Assembly: GCA_000733355.1 (NCBI GenBank)
Contig: JNVV01000047.1
Location: forward strand, 239,127 to 303,126
Direction: 5' to 3'
Length of the DNA: 64,000 nt
Source: Falciphora oryzae
Taxonomy: Eukaryota > Ascomycota > Sordariomycetes > Magnaporthales > Magnaporthaceae
Under the pieces are notes generated by a model. It saw only the letters and a list, made by a program, of their open reading frames with translations. It was not told the origin of the DNA and did no database searches. Shown here piece after piece: positions 53,075 through 64,000 of the stretch. The stretch's first letter is position 1. Every line of letters starts with the position of its first letter. Position numbers and translations under genes: made by a program.

Positions 53075-56000
53075 ATGGACGTGTTCAGGGTCAGGCTGAA
53101 CTGCATCGACCACTACCAAGCCATCCTGACCAAGTATGACCCGCGGCTGCGGAAGGACACACGCTCGTCGCAGCTGAGCAAGGAACCACGGGTCCCCGTC
53201 GTGCGCGTCTTCGGCTCGACCGAGACGGGCCAGAAGGTTTGCGCGCACATACACGGTGCCTTTCCTTACCTTTTCGTCGAGTACCCTGGCAGCCTGGCCC
53301 CCGACCATGTCGGTGCATACATCTACCGCCTGCACCTGTCCGTCGACCACGCTCTGGCCGTGAGCTACCGCCAGGGCGTCTACGGCCGGGATCCGCCCAG
53401 ATATGTTGCCCGCATCACCCTCGTCAAGGGCGTCCCTTTCTATGGGTTTCATGTTGGTTATAAGTTCTACCTCAAGATTTGGATGCTGAATCCCGCCGTC
53501 ATGGCCCGCCTGGCCGACCTGCTGCGCCAGGGCGTCATCATGAAGCGCAAGTTCCAGCCCTACGAGGCCCATCTGGAGTACCTTTTGCAGTTTATGGTTG
53601 ATTATAATCTATACGGCTGCGCCTACCTCGAGGCTGCCAAGTTCTCCTTCCGGGCCCCTGTCCCCCGGTTCGGCGACGACCATGATGGCCCGCAAGGGTC
53701 CGCCCACATCTGGCACAGTCGCTCCATCCGCCCGGCTCAAATCACCGACGACTACTCACTCCCGCGCGCCAGCCACTGCGCCATCGAAGTCGACATTTGC
53801 GTGCACAACATTCTAAACCGCAGGGCCGTTAAAGAACGCTGCTTGCACCACGACTTTATCGAGCGGCTTGCCCCACTAGACCCGAATCTGAAACTAGTCC
53901 ACAGCATGGCGGACCTTTGGAGGGACGAGACGCGCCGTCGCCGGAGGCGCATGCAGCAGTCGTCCCCAGACGACCTAGACAGCTCGACCCCGTTCCCACC
54001 CGAGGCCTTGGTCTCCATGTCGGCCGATACTCGGGACCCGCAGCCGGCCGGCTGGCTCCACGAGGAGGAGCTGCGCGAGGAGGCCCGGGCCCTCATTGCC
54101 GCCGAGCGCCGGCTGGACGGCGGCAACGAGGTCTCGTTCGATCAGTGGGTCAAGCCGGCACCCCTCGAGCACACAGTCAAGACGGTGCTGGAGTCGGTCG
54201 AGGATCTGTACCCGAGGAACCTGGCAGTTTCGCTTGGTCTCGATCCTCTGGAAGATGACGATGAGGCAGATCTCGATCCTGCCAGTAGCATCGAGGTCAA
54301 TGAGCCAGCCGCGCTCAGGCTCTCCCGACAGGCTCAAGACGACGACGACCCGTCCCTGGATGATTCAGACGAGGATCTAGTGAGGGGGCCAAGGCGCGTC
54401 GAAGAGACTGCCGGACTAAAGGCGCTGCCATCGGAGAATCCCGGAAAGGGCTTGGGTGCTCTATCCGTGGATGGGGTGGTTGGCGTCTGCACAAGCCACT
54501 CGGCTTCGGGCGAGCAACCCCACGTTGCTATCACGGACGAGCTCGTGGCTGCTGCCCAAGCCGAGGGCTTGTTTGCTGAGCCGGCAGACTCATCTCCATC
54601 ATCTAGCGATGACGAGGATGTGTCGTCGCCCTCGCCTCCGGAACAGCACGTTGATCCGATCACCGACGAGCCCGAGGCAAAACGGCCACGAGTGCGGCCG
54701 GCCACCATAAACGGCTTAGGCTTTATGCGCCCCGCTAGCGGGCGAAAGTTGAGGCGCGCGGCTCTGGCGTTGGTTGATAATGTGCATGATCACGGGCCGC
54801 CGTCGTCGCAGCCGCTATCCGTCGACAAATGGATGCCGCCGCCCTCGTCGCAGCCGCTATCCGCCGACAAGCGGACGCCGCCGCCCTCGTCTCAGCCACT
54901 ATCCGTCGACGAATGGACGCCGCCCTCTGCTCAGCCGAGAATCCCAGTTCTCGAACCCGGCGCCTCGCACTGGATGTCAGAGAACCAGGCGACGCCGCGT
55001 CGTAGCCAGCAAAGCAGCTCGTCGTTTAGTGACCCGGATGTGCCGGACAATGGTGTGTTCCCTGATTCTTCTCTGCCCGAGTCGGATCACTCTTGGTCAC
55101 CAAACAGTCGCATTTTGCGGTCCCAGGAGGCGCCTTCCACTGGTGGACCAGCCGTGCCGTGCTCACCGGGAGGCGACACTGGTTGCGCGGCCGATGATGA
55201 GATGCCAGCCGCCGAATCAAACAAAATCCCAAGGGTGTATACTTTTCACACGCTGCCGCCGACGGCAGCGGAGGTGTGCGAATCCATGTCAGAATACGGC
55301 CTACCCGATGTCATCTACCAGGATGCCTTCTACAGTGACGAGCGAGATGTGCCACACCGATCAAGGGAGTTTGCCGGACGCCGGTTCCGGCTCCTCGGAA
55401 GCACGCTGCCATACCTGCCCGAGTTTGACCCCGAGGGCCGCTCGCCGGCCACATTCGGCATCAAGGCCGAAGAGGCGCCAGACATGGCGGGGATGCGACG
55501 CGAGCACGAGAGGCTTCGGAAGACGTGCTCGGTGAGGAGCTGGGAAATCGCCAAGCCGCCACCGACCCTGGAGGAGGTGTTGGAGTGGTGCGACCAGAGG
55601 CTGGAAAGAAAGAAGAAAGCGGCCGTGTCGGGAGGTTCCCGGCCACCGCCATCACCACCGTCAACGCGGATGGATACCAGTCTTGTCTCCCAAATTGAAG
55701 GGCCGACGCCGAGGGATGGGCACGGGTTCAAATACTCTCAGAAAAGGAAGTCTGCCAGCGTGCAGCACGAGGTGCAGTACATGAGCACAATGAGCATGGA
55801 ACTTCACGTCAACACACGCGGGAGACTGGTGCCGGACCCGGAAGAGGACGAGATCAAGCTCATCTTCTGGTGCCTCAAGTCGGACGGAGCCTCGGACGCG
55901 GTGCAGTCGGGGGTCATCGTGCTGTCAGAGGAGGGGACGCTTGGGCGGCGGATACGGCACCAGGTGTGTGGGCAGCTCGTCGAGGAGGGCTCGGAGCTGG

Positions 56001-58590
56001 AGGTGATGGTGCGCATGGTGGAAATTGTGCGGACTTACGACCCTGATATCTTGACAGGATTTGAAGTGCACGGCGGCTCGTGGGGCTACCTCGTGGAGCG
56101 GGCGCGGCTCAAGTACGACTACGACCTGTGCGACGAGTTCTCGCGCATGAAGAGCCAGTCGCACGGGCGGCACGGCAGGGAGACGGACCGCTGGGGGTTC
56201 CGCACGACGTCAGCGCTGCGCGTGACGGGCCGGCACATGATCAACATCTGGCGCGCCATGCGCGGCGAGTTGAGCCTTCAGCAGTATACCATGGAGAACG
56301 TGGTGTGGCACCTGCTGCGCCGCCGTATCCCGCACTACGCGTGGGAGACGTTGACTGACTGGTATCGTAATGGCTTGCACCGCGACTTCGACAAGCTGGT
56401 GCGCTACTGGCAGACCCGCGCGCGCCTCGACCTCGAGATACTCGACGAGAACGAGCTTGTGTCGCGCACCAGCGAGCAGGCGCGCCTGCTGGGCGTCGAC
56501 TTCTTCTCCGTCTTCTCGCGCGGCTCGCAGTTCAAGGTCGAGTCCATCATGTTCCGCATCGCCAAGCCCGAGAACTTCCTGCTGCTGTCGCCCAGTCGCC
56601 AGCAGGTCGGCGGCCAGAACGCGCTCGAGTGCCTGCCGCTCGTCATGGAGCCGAAGAGTGCCTTTTACACCAGCCCCGTCGTCGTGCTCGACTTCCAGAG
56701 CCTGTACCCGAGCATCATGATCGCCTACAACTACTGCTACTCGACCTTCCTCGGCCGCATAGTCGACTGGCGCGGCGCCAACAAGATGGGCTTCGCCGAC
56801 TACCGCCGCCGTCGCCGCCTGCTGGAGCTGCTGCAGGACCACATCAACATCGCCCCCAATGGCATCCTCTACACTAAGGCGGCCATCCGCAAATCACTGC
56901 TCGCCAAGATGCTGACCGAGATCCTCGAGACGAGGGTCATGGTCAAGAGCGGCATGCGCCAGGACAAAGAGGACCGCGCCCTGCAGCGCCTGCTCAACAA
57001 CCGCCAGCTTGCCCTCAAGCTGCTCGCCAACGTCACCTACGGCTGTAAGTTGAACCTTTCCATTGCTGACCACTTTATTTCTACTTTCCCTGCATTACCC
57101 GCAACCATTAACACCACTTAAAACGCCACAAAGACACCTCGGCCTCTTTCTCGGGCCGCATGCCCTGCTCCGAGATCGCAGACAGCATCGTGCAGACGGG
57201 CCGCGAGACGCTCGAGCGCGCCATTGCCTTCATACATTCGGTCGAGCGCTGGGGCGCCGAGGTCGTCTACGGCGACACCGACAGCATCTTCGTCCACCTC
57301 AGGGGCCGCACCAAGGAGCAGGCATTCGAGATGGGCAACGAGATGGCCAAGGCCATCACCGACATGAACCCGCGGCCCGTCAAGCTCAAGTTCGAAAAGG
57401 TCTATCTCCCGTGCGTACTGCTGGCCAAAAAGCGCTACGTCGGCTACAAATACGAGAGCGTCTCGCAGGACGTGCCCGACTTCGACGCCAAGGGCATCGA
57501 GACGGTCCGCCGCGACGGCACGCCTGCTGAGCAGAAGATCGAAGAGAAGGCGCTGCGCTTGCTTTTTGAGACGGCCGACCTGAGCCGCGTCAAGGCCTAC
57601 TTCCAGCGCCAGTGCGACAAGATCATGCGCGGCAACGTCTCCATCCAGGACTTTTGCTTTGCCAAGGAGGTCAAGCTGGGCACCTACAGCGCCCGCCCCG
57701 GCACCGGCCCGCCGCCGCCAGGCGCCCTCATCAGCACCAAGAGGATGCTCCGGGACGCCCGCGCCGAGCCGCAGTACGGCGAGCGCGTCCCCTACGTCGT
57801 CGTCACGGGTGCCCCGGGCGCCCGGCTCGCCGACCGCTGCGTGCCGCCCGAGGACCTGATATCGCCCGCCGGCGCGCACCTGCGTCTCGACGCCGAGTAC
57901 TACATATCCAAGAACCTGATCCCTCCGCTCGAGCGCATCTTCAACCTGGTCGGCGCCCACGTGCGCGCGTGGTACGACGAGGTGCCCAAGGTGCAGCGCG
58001 CCCGACGCATTGTCGTCGAGCCCGCCGGAGGAGGAGGGCCAGGCGCCTTCTTTGGCCATCTCTTTGGCTTCGGAGCGAGCATCGGTGGCGCGCCGCACGG
58101 GCCAAGAAAAGTTACCCTAGAGTCGTACCTGCAGGTCATGAGCTGCGCGGTCTGCAGCGTGGACATAAAGCCTAGGCCCCAGCGCCCGCCAGCCGCGCCC
58201 GCGGCGCCCCGGATCGCTCCAGTTTTTGCTTTTCGTCAGCAACCCCCACAACCGCAGCAGCGACCGAAAAAGCGGCAGCCGAAGCCGGGGGAGCCCATAG
58301 TCTGCGGGCGCTGCAGGAGAGACGCGCGCGCGTCGCTGCTTGCCATGCAGGCGCGCGTGACCCGCGAGCGACGCCGGCTTGACGACGTCCTGGGCGTGTG
58401 CCGCAGCTGCGCCGGCCTGGCGCCCCGAGGCGAGCCCGTCGAGTGCGACAGCAAGGACTGTCCCGTCTTCTACACGCGCATCAAGCAGGCGATCGCGTTG
58501 CGCACCGAGGCTTCCATCGCAGAGCCCGTGATCAGCCAGCTTGAGGTCCGACTGGCCAAGGCCGGCCGGGCGGCGCTGTATGAATGGTAG
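53075..58590 (+). CDS. rev3: DNA polymerase zeta catalytic subunit Rev3
   Basis: Exons 53075-57044 and 57134-58590, intron 57045-57133 (GTAAGT...AAAG, 89 bp), 1808 residues. It begins MDVFRVRLNCIDHYQAILTK, the family B N-terminal domain of Rev3. A long disordered middle (about 280-830) contains three 14-residue repeats (PPSSQPLSVDKWMP). The inactive exonuclease-like region has DPDILTGFEVHGGSWGYLVE. Polymerase motifs are A DFQSLYPSIMIAY (Asp 1206), B NVTYGYTSASFSGRMPC (split by the intron) and C VYGDTDSIF (Asp 1371 and 1373). The C-terminus has CysA pairs 1661/1664 and 1714/1717, and CysB 1746/1749 and 1761/1766 (CRSC, CDSKDC), the iron-sulfur site that binds the Pol31/Pol32-type subunits. A 49-residue Pro/Gln/Arg-rich insert splits CysA. 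The enzyme extends DNA past lesions with Rev7. An out-of-frame ATG precedes the start. Confidence 0.95.
54797..54922 (+). repeat. Three 42-bp tandem repeats in rev3
   Basis: Units encode PPSSQPLS[VA]D[KE][WR][MT]P, followed by a degenerate fourth start (PSAQP). They lie in the disordered linker, residues 575-616. Confidence 0.9.
57045..57133 (+). other. rev3 intron
   Basis: GTAAGT donor, AAAG acceptor. Removal joins TYG to YTSASFSGRMPC, rebuilding polymerase motif B. Confidence 0.9.
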
Positions 58591-59403
58591 TGGTCATTTC
58601 TTGCCTCGGGTGTTGCTAAGCCAGTTGATATTTCCTCTCATTGGCGACGGAAGTCCCAAGTAAAAAGCCCGTTGGTTGTGGATGGATAACCGATGTCTGC
58701 GCACCCAGCAGATGGTGGCACGAATGTAACGAAAATCTTGTACGAGTAAGATGATGAGGTGCGGTGCTTTGTTTTGTTTGCATCATCACTTGATGTTCGA
58801 GCTACACGGAGCTAACGCTTGCGAAAAAGTACCCCTGTAAATGCAACCAAGTGTCAGAACAGGTTCGAGACTGGTATACATTGAACCGTCGCTACACACA
58901 TTTAAAATTCGGGAATATTGCCTCGGGAGCTCAAGTTTGAAGTTGCTGTTGGTGTATTAGGAAGCGATACATTGGTCTGTCAACAGGATCCAATAGGCTT
59001 TGCTGTGCTGGGCGATGGTCGTGATGCTTGCCTCCCAACCTATGTTGCAGCGGTGCAGGGTTTGATTAGTCAAGTGCACGGACGTGTTGGGAAATTTTGC
59101 GGGGAATCTGTCCAGGCGGGCATGGGGCATCATTGTCAATCCAATCAGATCAATTCATTCTCGTTACGCTGTGCAACAACCTAGCCCGAGTGTGGCTTGG
59201 GCGCCTCACACACCGTTGCCTTTGTGGCGGTTGCGGCTGCTGCGTTGTGTCAGCAGTGGGGTGTTGCACAGCGTAAAGATAATGAATTGGTCCGATTGGA
59301 TTGGTTGTGTGTGCCGTAAAGGCCTCAGACACCGCAGTCGCGAAGTTGTGTGTATTGAGCTACTGTCCATGTGCAGAATCTGCACCCCGGTGAAGGGCTA
59401 TCT

Positions 59404-59470
59404 GTTGCACGGTATAAAGAGCAGTGTTGGTGCACAGTAAAGCACAGTGAATTCACTTTTGGCAGTATGC
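59404..59470 (+). repeat. 67-bp dispersed repeat, copy 2
   Basis: Identical to 45545-45611. It lies 0.8 kb downstream of the rev3 stop. Confidence 0.9.
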
Positions 59471-59632
59471 ACATCTGTGCAACACTATCTTGGGTCCGCC
59501 AGGGCCCGTGCACAGGGCACGGGCCAACTTTTCACAGGTTGTTCCGTCTCCAACGGCAGCTTGAAGGCCGCCTGGCAATTCATAGACCTCAAGCCGCGAG
59601 ATCTGCCAAGGTTTCCAAGTTCCCAAGAAACG

Positions 59633-59985
59633 GGAGAGAGAGTCTATTTAACGTCGGTAAGTCGGGATCTACCAGTCCCTGCCTCCCAGGGGGCATACGA
59701 CGTGCTAGCGCTACCTAAGCTTGACACTAGGCTACGTGTTGCTATCAAGGCGGCTAACAAAATCAAACCATCGGGCAAGCCCAAGGCACACGGAGTTCGG
59801 GCCGCATTCCGGCGCTCCTTGTTGGTGAGCGGGCAATCGGCAAAGGGGGCGAGTAGACGCCTGGGCGCTGTAAGCGCTGCTGTTGGTAGTGGTGCTATCG
59901 GCCGGCGGGTGTGCCGGAGAAGGGGGTTAGGCCGGGTTTGGGCGGGGGGGTCCTCGGGACCACCCCTGGGCCCGGCCGGAGGTAT
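59633..59985 (-). mobile_element. LINE 3'-end fragment
   Basis: About 350 bp homologous to the 3' UTR of the LINE ending at 29405 and to 16206-16560, reversed, with a short GAGAGAGA tail (59633-59641). It ends at GGGCCCGGCCGGAG. 5'-truncated. Confidence 0.85.
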
Positions 59986-61137
59986 GGTAACTGAGTGGAC
60001 TGACCACTGCGCGGCGAGTTTACTCGGGCCAGTATTCTCATGCCTGCGGCGTGGTATACGCCTTGGGACAGCACCGTGGAATACGGGAACTGCCAGGCAA
60101 AAAGGCACCGCCGCGAACAGCCAGCCATCCGCGCTGGAGCCGTCGGGCGTCGCAGCTTGTGTTTGCCGTCCTGCGATTTAGAACTACGTGGTCTTGGGAA
60201 GCGCCCCCGCGGTGCTCGGGGCTCCCGTCCCACAGATTCTGGCGAGCTGTTGCAGTCTCAAGGTGCAACTCTGCCAAGATATGCAGCTGATTAAGCGGGC
60301 AGCCGGGCAGACGGTTAGCGACGTGGGGGCGGCCAGGCGGGTGACTACGGTAGTATTTTGCGGCTCTGCAAATGCTGACGGCGTCAACTGTCAAAGCATT
60401 CAATAATCCAGAGAAACGAGTGGGTGGAGACCGACGAGACGCTGTGCTGCATCCTGGCAATTATGCAGCATTGCACTGCCTCGCTGATGAGGATGATGCC
60501 GAATCCCTGTGGGCACGGATGCGACGCACCGCGCTGGGCTCCCAGGGGTTGACCTTTTGCCCCGCAACACGGATGAAGAACGCGCGCAGCCGGATGGGGG
60601 GAAGAGGCTATTGCCGGCAGCATCCTGCTCGGTGGAGAACGCTGCAGTGCGGGGCGTTTCCCTGTGGCCTGAAGTCTGAAGGCCAAGAGGTGGTACTCCA
60701 CCAAACATCCTCGGCAAACATTTCTTTCCCTGGCTAGAGCGCGATTGGTGAACAGCAGACAAGGAACGCGGCCCCCTGGCCGTGATCGCCTCAAGGCTCA
60801 AGAGGATCCGGACTGCGGAGAGGGTCCCACGATTGCGTCCGAGGATGCGACAGGCCGCGCCAGGCTCAATGGAGCCTTGGCGGGAGCACGCTGGGGCTCC
60901 CTCCAGCCTTGGCCTGGTGCTTGGCGTAGCAACCCCCTCCCTCCCGCCGGGGGAAGCGCGCAGGTTCGTGATGTTGTCCTGCTGTTTGAGCATCGTTCCT
61001 CTCCCCCTGGAGGGTGTCCTCCAGGCGGCATCGGGGCACATTTTGCTGGTGCGAATTTTCGCGCAACGGTCTGAGCTCTTGAACTTGGCTCGCGAGAGTC
61101 CTCAACCCTTCCCAGCCCTTGCCCAGCTCGGGATGGA

Positions 61138-61145
61138 TATATAAA
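61138..61145 (+). promoter_or_regulatory. TATA box of the GAS-like gene
   Basis: TATATAAA followed by a pyrimidine-rich stretch (CTTCTCCTCATCACC...) about 30-50 bp on, a normal fungal start-site context. It lies 203 bp before the ATG. Confidence 0.6.
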
Positions 61146-61347
61146 GACAAGTTCTGGCTCCCTCAAGTCGTTTGTTTTCTTCTCCTCATCACCATCACCA
61201 TCATCTTCATCCATCATCTTCTCTTCTCCGAGAGCAGGCTTCCGGCTTCATTTTCCAATAATTCAGAACTTGTCTTCCCGGCCCGGTGCCTCTGCCTATT
61301 GCCCTATACCTTCCTACCGCTACCCCATCAACCAGACCTTCGACGAA

Positions 61348-62118
61348 ATGCTTTCCAACGCTATCCTCTCCGTTATACTCCTGGCCGGTGCCGAGCTTGT
61401 CTCGGGCCACGCTGCCATCGTCGGCGCGACCGGCGACGCCGGCGGCTCCGGCATGGCCCTGGGCATCGACACCAACACCCCTAGGGACGGCACCCGACGC
61501 AACCCCTTCCAGCAGGACGCCACCCGTTTCAGGGGCGACGCCGCCGCGACCGTCGGCGAGACTTTGGGCGGCGGCAACAACAACATCCAGGCCGGAACCA
61601 CCGCCATCATGGCCGAGACGGGCGACCAGCTGCCCCAGGTTTCGCCCGGCGGCGAGCTCAGCATGACCCTGCACCAGGTCAACGCCGACGGCGGCGGCCC
61701 CTACACCTGCTCCATCAGCTCGGACGCCACGGCCCGCCAGTGGACGCCCATCCAGGTCACCACCTCGCCCCCAGGCGAGAACTCCCGCAACCGCGCTGGC
61801 CAGTCCACCGCCTTCCCCATGGTGGCCGCCATCCCCGCCTCGCAGGAGTGCACGGGAACCGTCGCCGGCCAGGACAACGTCTGCCTCGTCCGCTGCCAGA
61901 ACCAGGCGCGCGCCGGTCCCTTCGGCGGCATCGTCCCCATCCAGATGGCTGGTGCCGGTGCAGGTGCAGGTGCAGGTGCGGCCGCCGGCAATTCCACCGC
62001 CGCTGCCGCCAAGGCGGCCCGCAGCAACCTAGCCCGCGATATCCTCCGCAGGGAGGCGCTCCTCCGCAAGGTCATGAAGCGCCAGCAGGTCGAGGAGGAC
62101 GAGGAGGACGAGGAGTGA
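61348..62118 (+). CDS. GAS/Egh16-like secreted protein
   Basis: One exon, 256 residues. The start at 61348 ([20 protein letters not shown]) gives a clear signal peptide, cut about at SGHA. The mature part holds the Egh16/GAS family blocks: [92 protein letters not shown] and [18 protein letters not shown], with the family's cysteines present. Members are often induced in appressoria or infection structures of plant- and insect-associated fungi but also occur in saprobes. Odd here is the C-terminal extension: a Gly-Ala repeat (AGAGAGAGA), an Ala-rich basic helix ([19 protein letters not shown]) and an acidic tail (EEDEEDEE). A long leader and TATA box precede it. Confidence 0.9.
   Translation: MLSNAILSVILLAGAELVSGHAAIVGATGDAGGSGMALGIDTNTPRDGTRRNPFQQDATRFRGDAAATVGETLGGGNNNIQAGTTAIMAETGDQLPQVSPGGELSMTLHQVNADGGGPYTCSISSDATARQWTPIQVTTSPPGENSRNRAGQSTAFPMVAAIPASQECTGTVAGQDNVCLVRCQNQARAGPFGGIVPIQMAGAGAGAGAGAAAGNSTAAAAKAARSNLARDILRREALLRKVMKRQQVEEDEEDEE
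61948..61980 (+). repeat. (GGTGCA)n microsatellite in the GAS-like gene
   Basis: Five or so GGTGC[AC] units code for the Gly-Ala stretch, a possible site of length variation. Confidence 0.8.
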
Positions 62119-63023
62119 AGCGCCTACTCGCCTCACTTGGCTGGAAAAAGAAAAGCATCTAAAAGGGGAGGTCGACAGGGTTGTGACGGCCCCGGGACCG
62201 TGGATGTGCGCAGGAGGTCACCCACTTGGCCGGACCACCGTGGAGACACATGGTTTTAACGCGGCCACAATGAGCGTCGGGTGCTTGTAAAACATGCCCC
62301 TTGACCGATCGACGAGACTTCGGGGCATTGGCCCCATGGTGTTGGCACATATACCCCTTAGAAGACGGCCCCGAACCCTCGGGATTTCTGTTTTGTATCA
62401 TAGTGTTAGAATAAATAAAGATAGTGTGATCCAACCTCCGGGGTGCGACTGCACCGCCTTCTACCAATGGCTTTCCTTTCGAATCAATGCGATCCTTCTA
62501 TCCTCCCGAGCTGGTCGTCTGGTAAAAGAAACCTCTGAGGCAGCCCCAACGCTTACTGGTCTTCCTTCGGCTCAGCCAGCTCAGGGTCATCGGCTCGGCT
62601 CCACTGTGGCGTCCCGCCTTCAAGGCCAGCGGCTCGCCCACGGGACAGCACAAATCGAAGTCGACAATCGCGGCCCGGTGCCTGCCGCCCTCGCCACCGC
62701 CGACGATGCTGCCGTCGCGGGCATCTATTATGGTGTTGGGAGGCTCCTATGGCGGAGTTCGAGGAATGGCGTCTTAAGAGTGTGAACATCTCTCTAAATA
62801 TCGTAAAAATACTTCCCGGAGGAGGCGAATCCACCATGTTCGACCAACCATTAACCGACGACAAGCCGAGGCGAAAGTGCCCAGGAGAAGAACCCGGTTG
62901 GGTCTGAGATACCTCGGTCTCTCCGCCAAGCTACGGATCCGTGGTCATAATCACTAAACTTCGTCTTTCCTCTGGACCAACTTGTGACCGCCTTCTAAAC
63001 AACGCTATACAATCTCATAGCAC
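62119..63023. other. 3' flank of the GAS-like gene
   Basis: 0.9 kb. AATAAA at 62410-62415 is a possible polyadenylation signal. No gene recognised. Confidence 0.45.
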
Positions 63024-63369
63024 ACGTGGTTTGGAAGGGATACGGAGATTACGAAGGCATTTAAGAGCTTAAAGCCAATTTTAAGCACGTATTTAAAATA
63101 ATCGAAGCTTACGAAAAGTCGCAGGCAACTTTGGCCGCGTTTAAAGGCAGGGTTAACGCTTCCGTTAACGGCCTTTTCCCGGCTGCTAACGACGCCTTTA
63201 AGGCTCAGAGACCTGCTCCCGAAGCTGCTCAGTTAAACGCGGTCGTGGACGCCTGCGCAAGAACTAAACGTCGCGAAAGCGAGAAAGGAGGAAAAAAGAA
63301 CCATTAAATCGTGGCATTGTTTGTATTTAGCATCGAGGACGATGCCGTTTTTTTTAAAAGGCTGGCACT
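63024..63369 (+). pseudogene. Decayed chromodomain end of a gypsy-1 family element
   Basis: Plus strand, homologous to 1101-1418: VWKGYGDYEGI, a stop where W/T is expected, ELKANFKHVFKIIEAYEKSQ, then A-rich spacer and ending KRRESEKGGKKNH. TAA and many T-rich changes suggest RIP. The rest of pol is absent upstream. Confidence 0.75.
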
Positions 63370-63571
63370 TGTTACGGCCAGTAGGGCCTTGATCGTAAAT
63401 AGAGGAGTTGGGCCTAGAAACCCTTATCGCCAGATAAGGGAGGAGGCTCCACAAGGTGGATCCCGTATAGAAATATCCCAGATCTTTGCAGGACTAGGCC
63501 TCCGGCCTTCAACCTACTCCGAATATCATCTTTCTGCCCCTCTAATTGTACTGCTCTCGACTGCATTAATA
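63370..63571 (+). repeat. 3' LTR of the decayed gypsy-1 copy
   Basis: 202 bp, TGTTACGGCCAG to GCATTAATA, the inverse orientation of 899-1100. Confidence 0.85.
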
Positions 63572-64000
63572 CCGTCCTTTTCGTCCTCCTCAGCTACTTC
63601 ACTCTGTACGCTCCCGTATCAAATGGCATCGCCGAGGCGAAAGCGCGCAAAGTGTCACGGGGTAAGCCGAAGGCCTGTACGAGGTGATAACGATGATTTT
63701 AGACGGTGATTGGGGGTTGAAATCCTATATTACTATAGGGTAGATATCACACCTTCAGCTTAATTCTCGCAACCCTGGAGTTGCCTCGATTAAACCGCCT
63801 AAGTAGCGCGGCCCTTGGGCCCGCGTCACGTGCATTAAGGCTCCAGGCCTGGGCGTGGCGTGGCCCCACAAAAGAGGCTGGGGCCTCCCCTTATGGCGGC
63901 CCGTTCTATCGTAACGGGCCTCCTTACACTATCCCCCTTTTAGGGCGCTAACGTTTCGATAGCGCCTTCTTGTGTGGCGGGGCGAGGTCTCCTTCCAATT
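63572..64000. other. Unassigned, probably repetitive
   Basis: 430 bp with GC-rich palindromic patches (for example GGCCCGTTCTATCGTAACGGGCC). No coding region or confident repeat family. Confidence 0.35.

Larger units (their letters stand above)
58591..61347. other. Intergenic region with repeat fragments; promoter of the GAS-like gene
   Basis: 2.7 kb without a supported gene. It holds the 67-bp repeat (59404-59470), the LINE fragment (59633-59985) and the TATA box before 61348. The frames between 60000 and 61200 show no recognisable domain on either strand. Confidence 0.55.

Noticed and set aside
57118..58098. 326-codon minus-strand frame
   Set aside because: Antisense of rev3 exon 2, produced by high GC at third positions; no motif.
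63800..64000. Possible further LTR (GTCACGTGC, GGCCTCC motifs shared with the short LTR-like elements)
   Set aside because: Only scattered short matches; no ends or target duplication inside the window.
1..64000. tRNA or rRNA genes
   Set aside because: None was recognised by eye on either strand; a covariance-model scan would be needed to exclude a tRNA.

Overview
The window reads as a filamentous ascomycete (Pezizomycotina, most likely a Sordariomycete). The evidence is short GT-AG introns of 90-160 bp with CTAAC-like branch points, fungal STAND/NLR-type genes, a GAS/Egh16-type secreted protein, GC-rich single-copy genes, and AT-shifted transposons whose glutamine codons have repeatedly become TAA/TAG, as repeat-induced point mutation (RIP) would produce. 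Assignment is from sequence reading only; no database was searched.

Layout. 1-898 is the C-terminal WD40 array of a STAND-type gene (minus strand), cut off by a Ty3/gypsy chromovirus. 899-30170 is a nested transposon block. It holds gypsy element 1 (899-12069), which carries a solo LTR, a foldback MITE with a Fot1/pogo transposon inside it, and two more LTR-type insertions. Then come a LINE fragment, a second foldback MITE, a second Fot1/pogo copy (itself carrying a solo LTR and a LINE fragment), gypsy element 2 with a nested 526-bp LTR, part of gypsy element 3, a nearly full-length but broken LINE, and a LINE endonuclease fragment. Many insertions keep exact 5-bp, TA or longer target duplications, so the order of insertion can be read.

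30650-62118 is the gene block: a HeLo-like/NACHT STAND protein (-), an RD/RE-rich nuclear-type protein (+), a PA-TM-RING-H2 ubiquitin ligase (-), the splicing factor Slu7 (-), a DUF7025-type AAA+ ATPase (-) head-to-head with a DUF7708/STAND-like gene (+), the catalytic subunit of DNA polymerase zeta, Rev3 (+), and a GAS/Egh16-like secreted protein (+). Short LINE 3' ends lie on both sides of rev3. 62119-64000 returns to repeats: a decayed chromodomain plus 3' LTR of the gypsy-1 family.

The genes do not form one pathway. Slu7, Rev3 and the RING ligase are housekeeping genes. The WD40 fragment, the NACHT protein and the AAA+/DUF7708 pair are of the kinds linked to fungal non-self recognition, and the first lies in or beside the transposon block. 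The most interesting candidates are the head-to-head AAA+/STAND-like pair, the foldback MITE family mobilised and invaded by its Fot1 relative, and a 67-bp sequence found identically in the slu7 promoter region and downstream of rev3.
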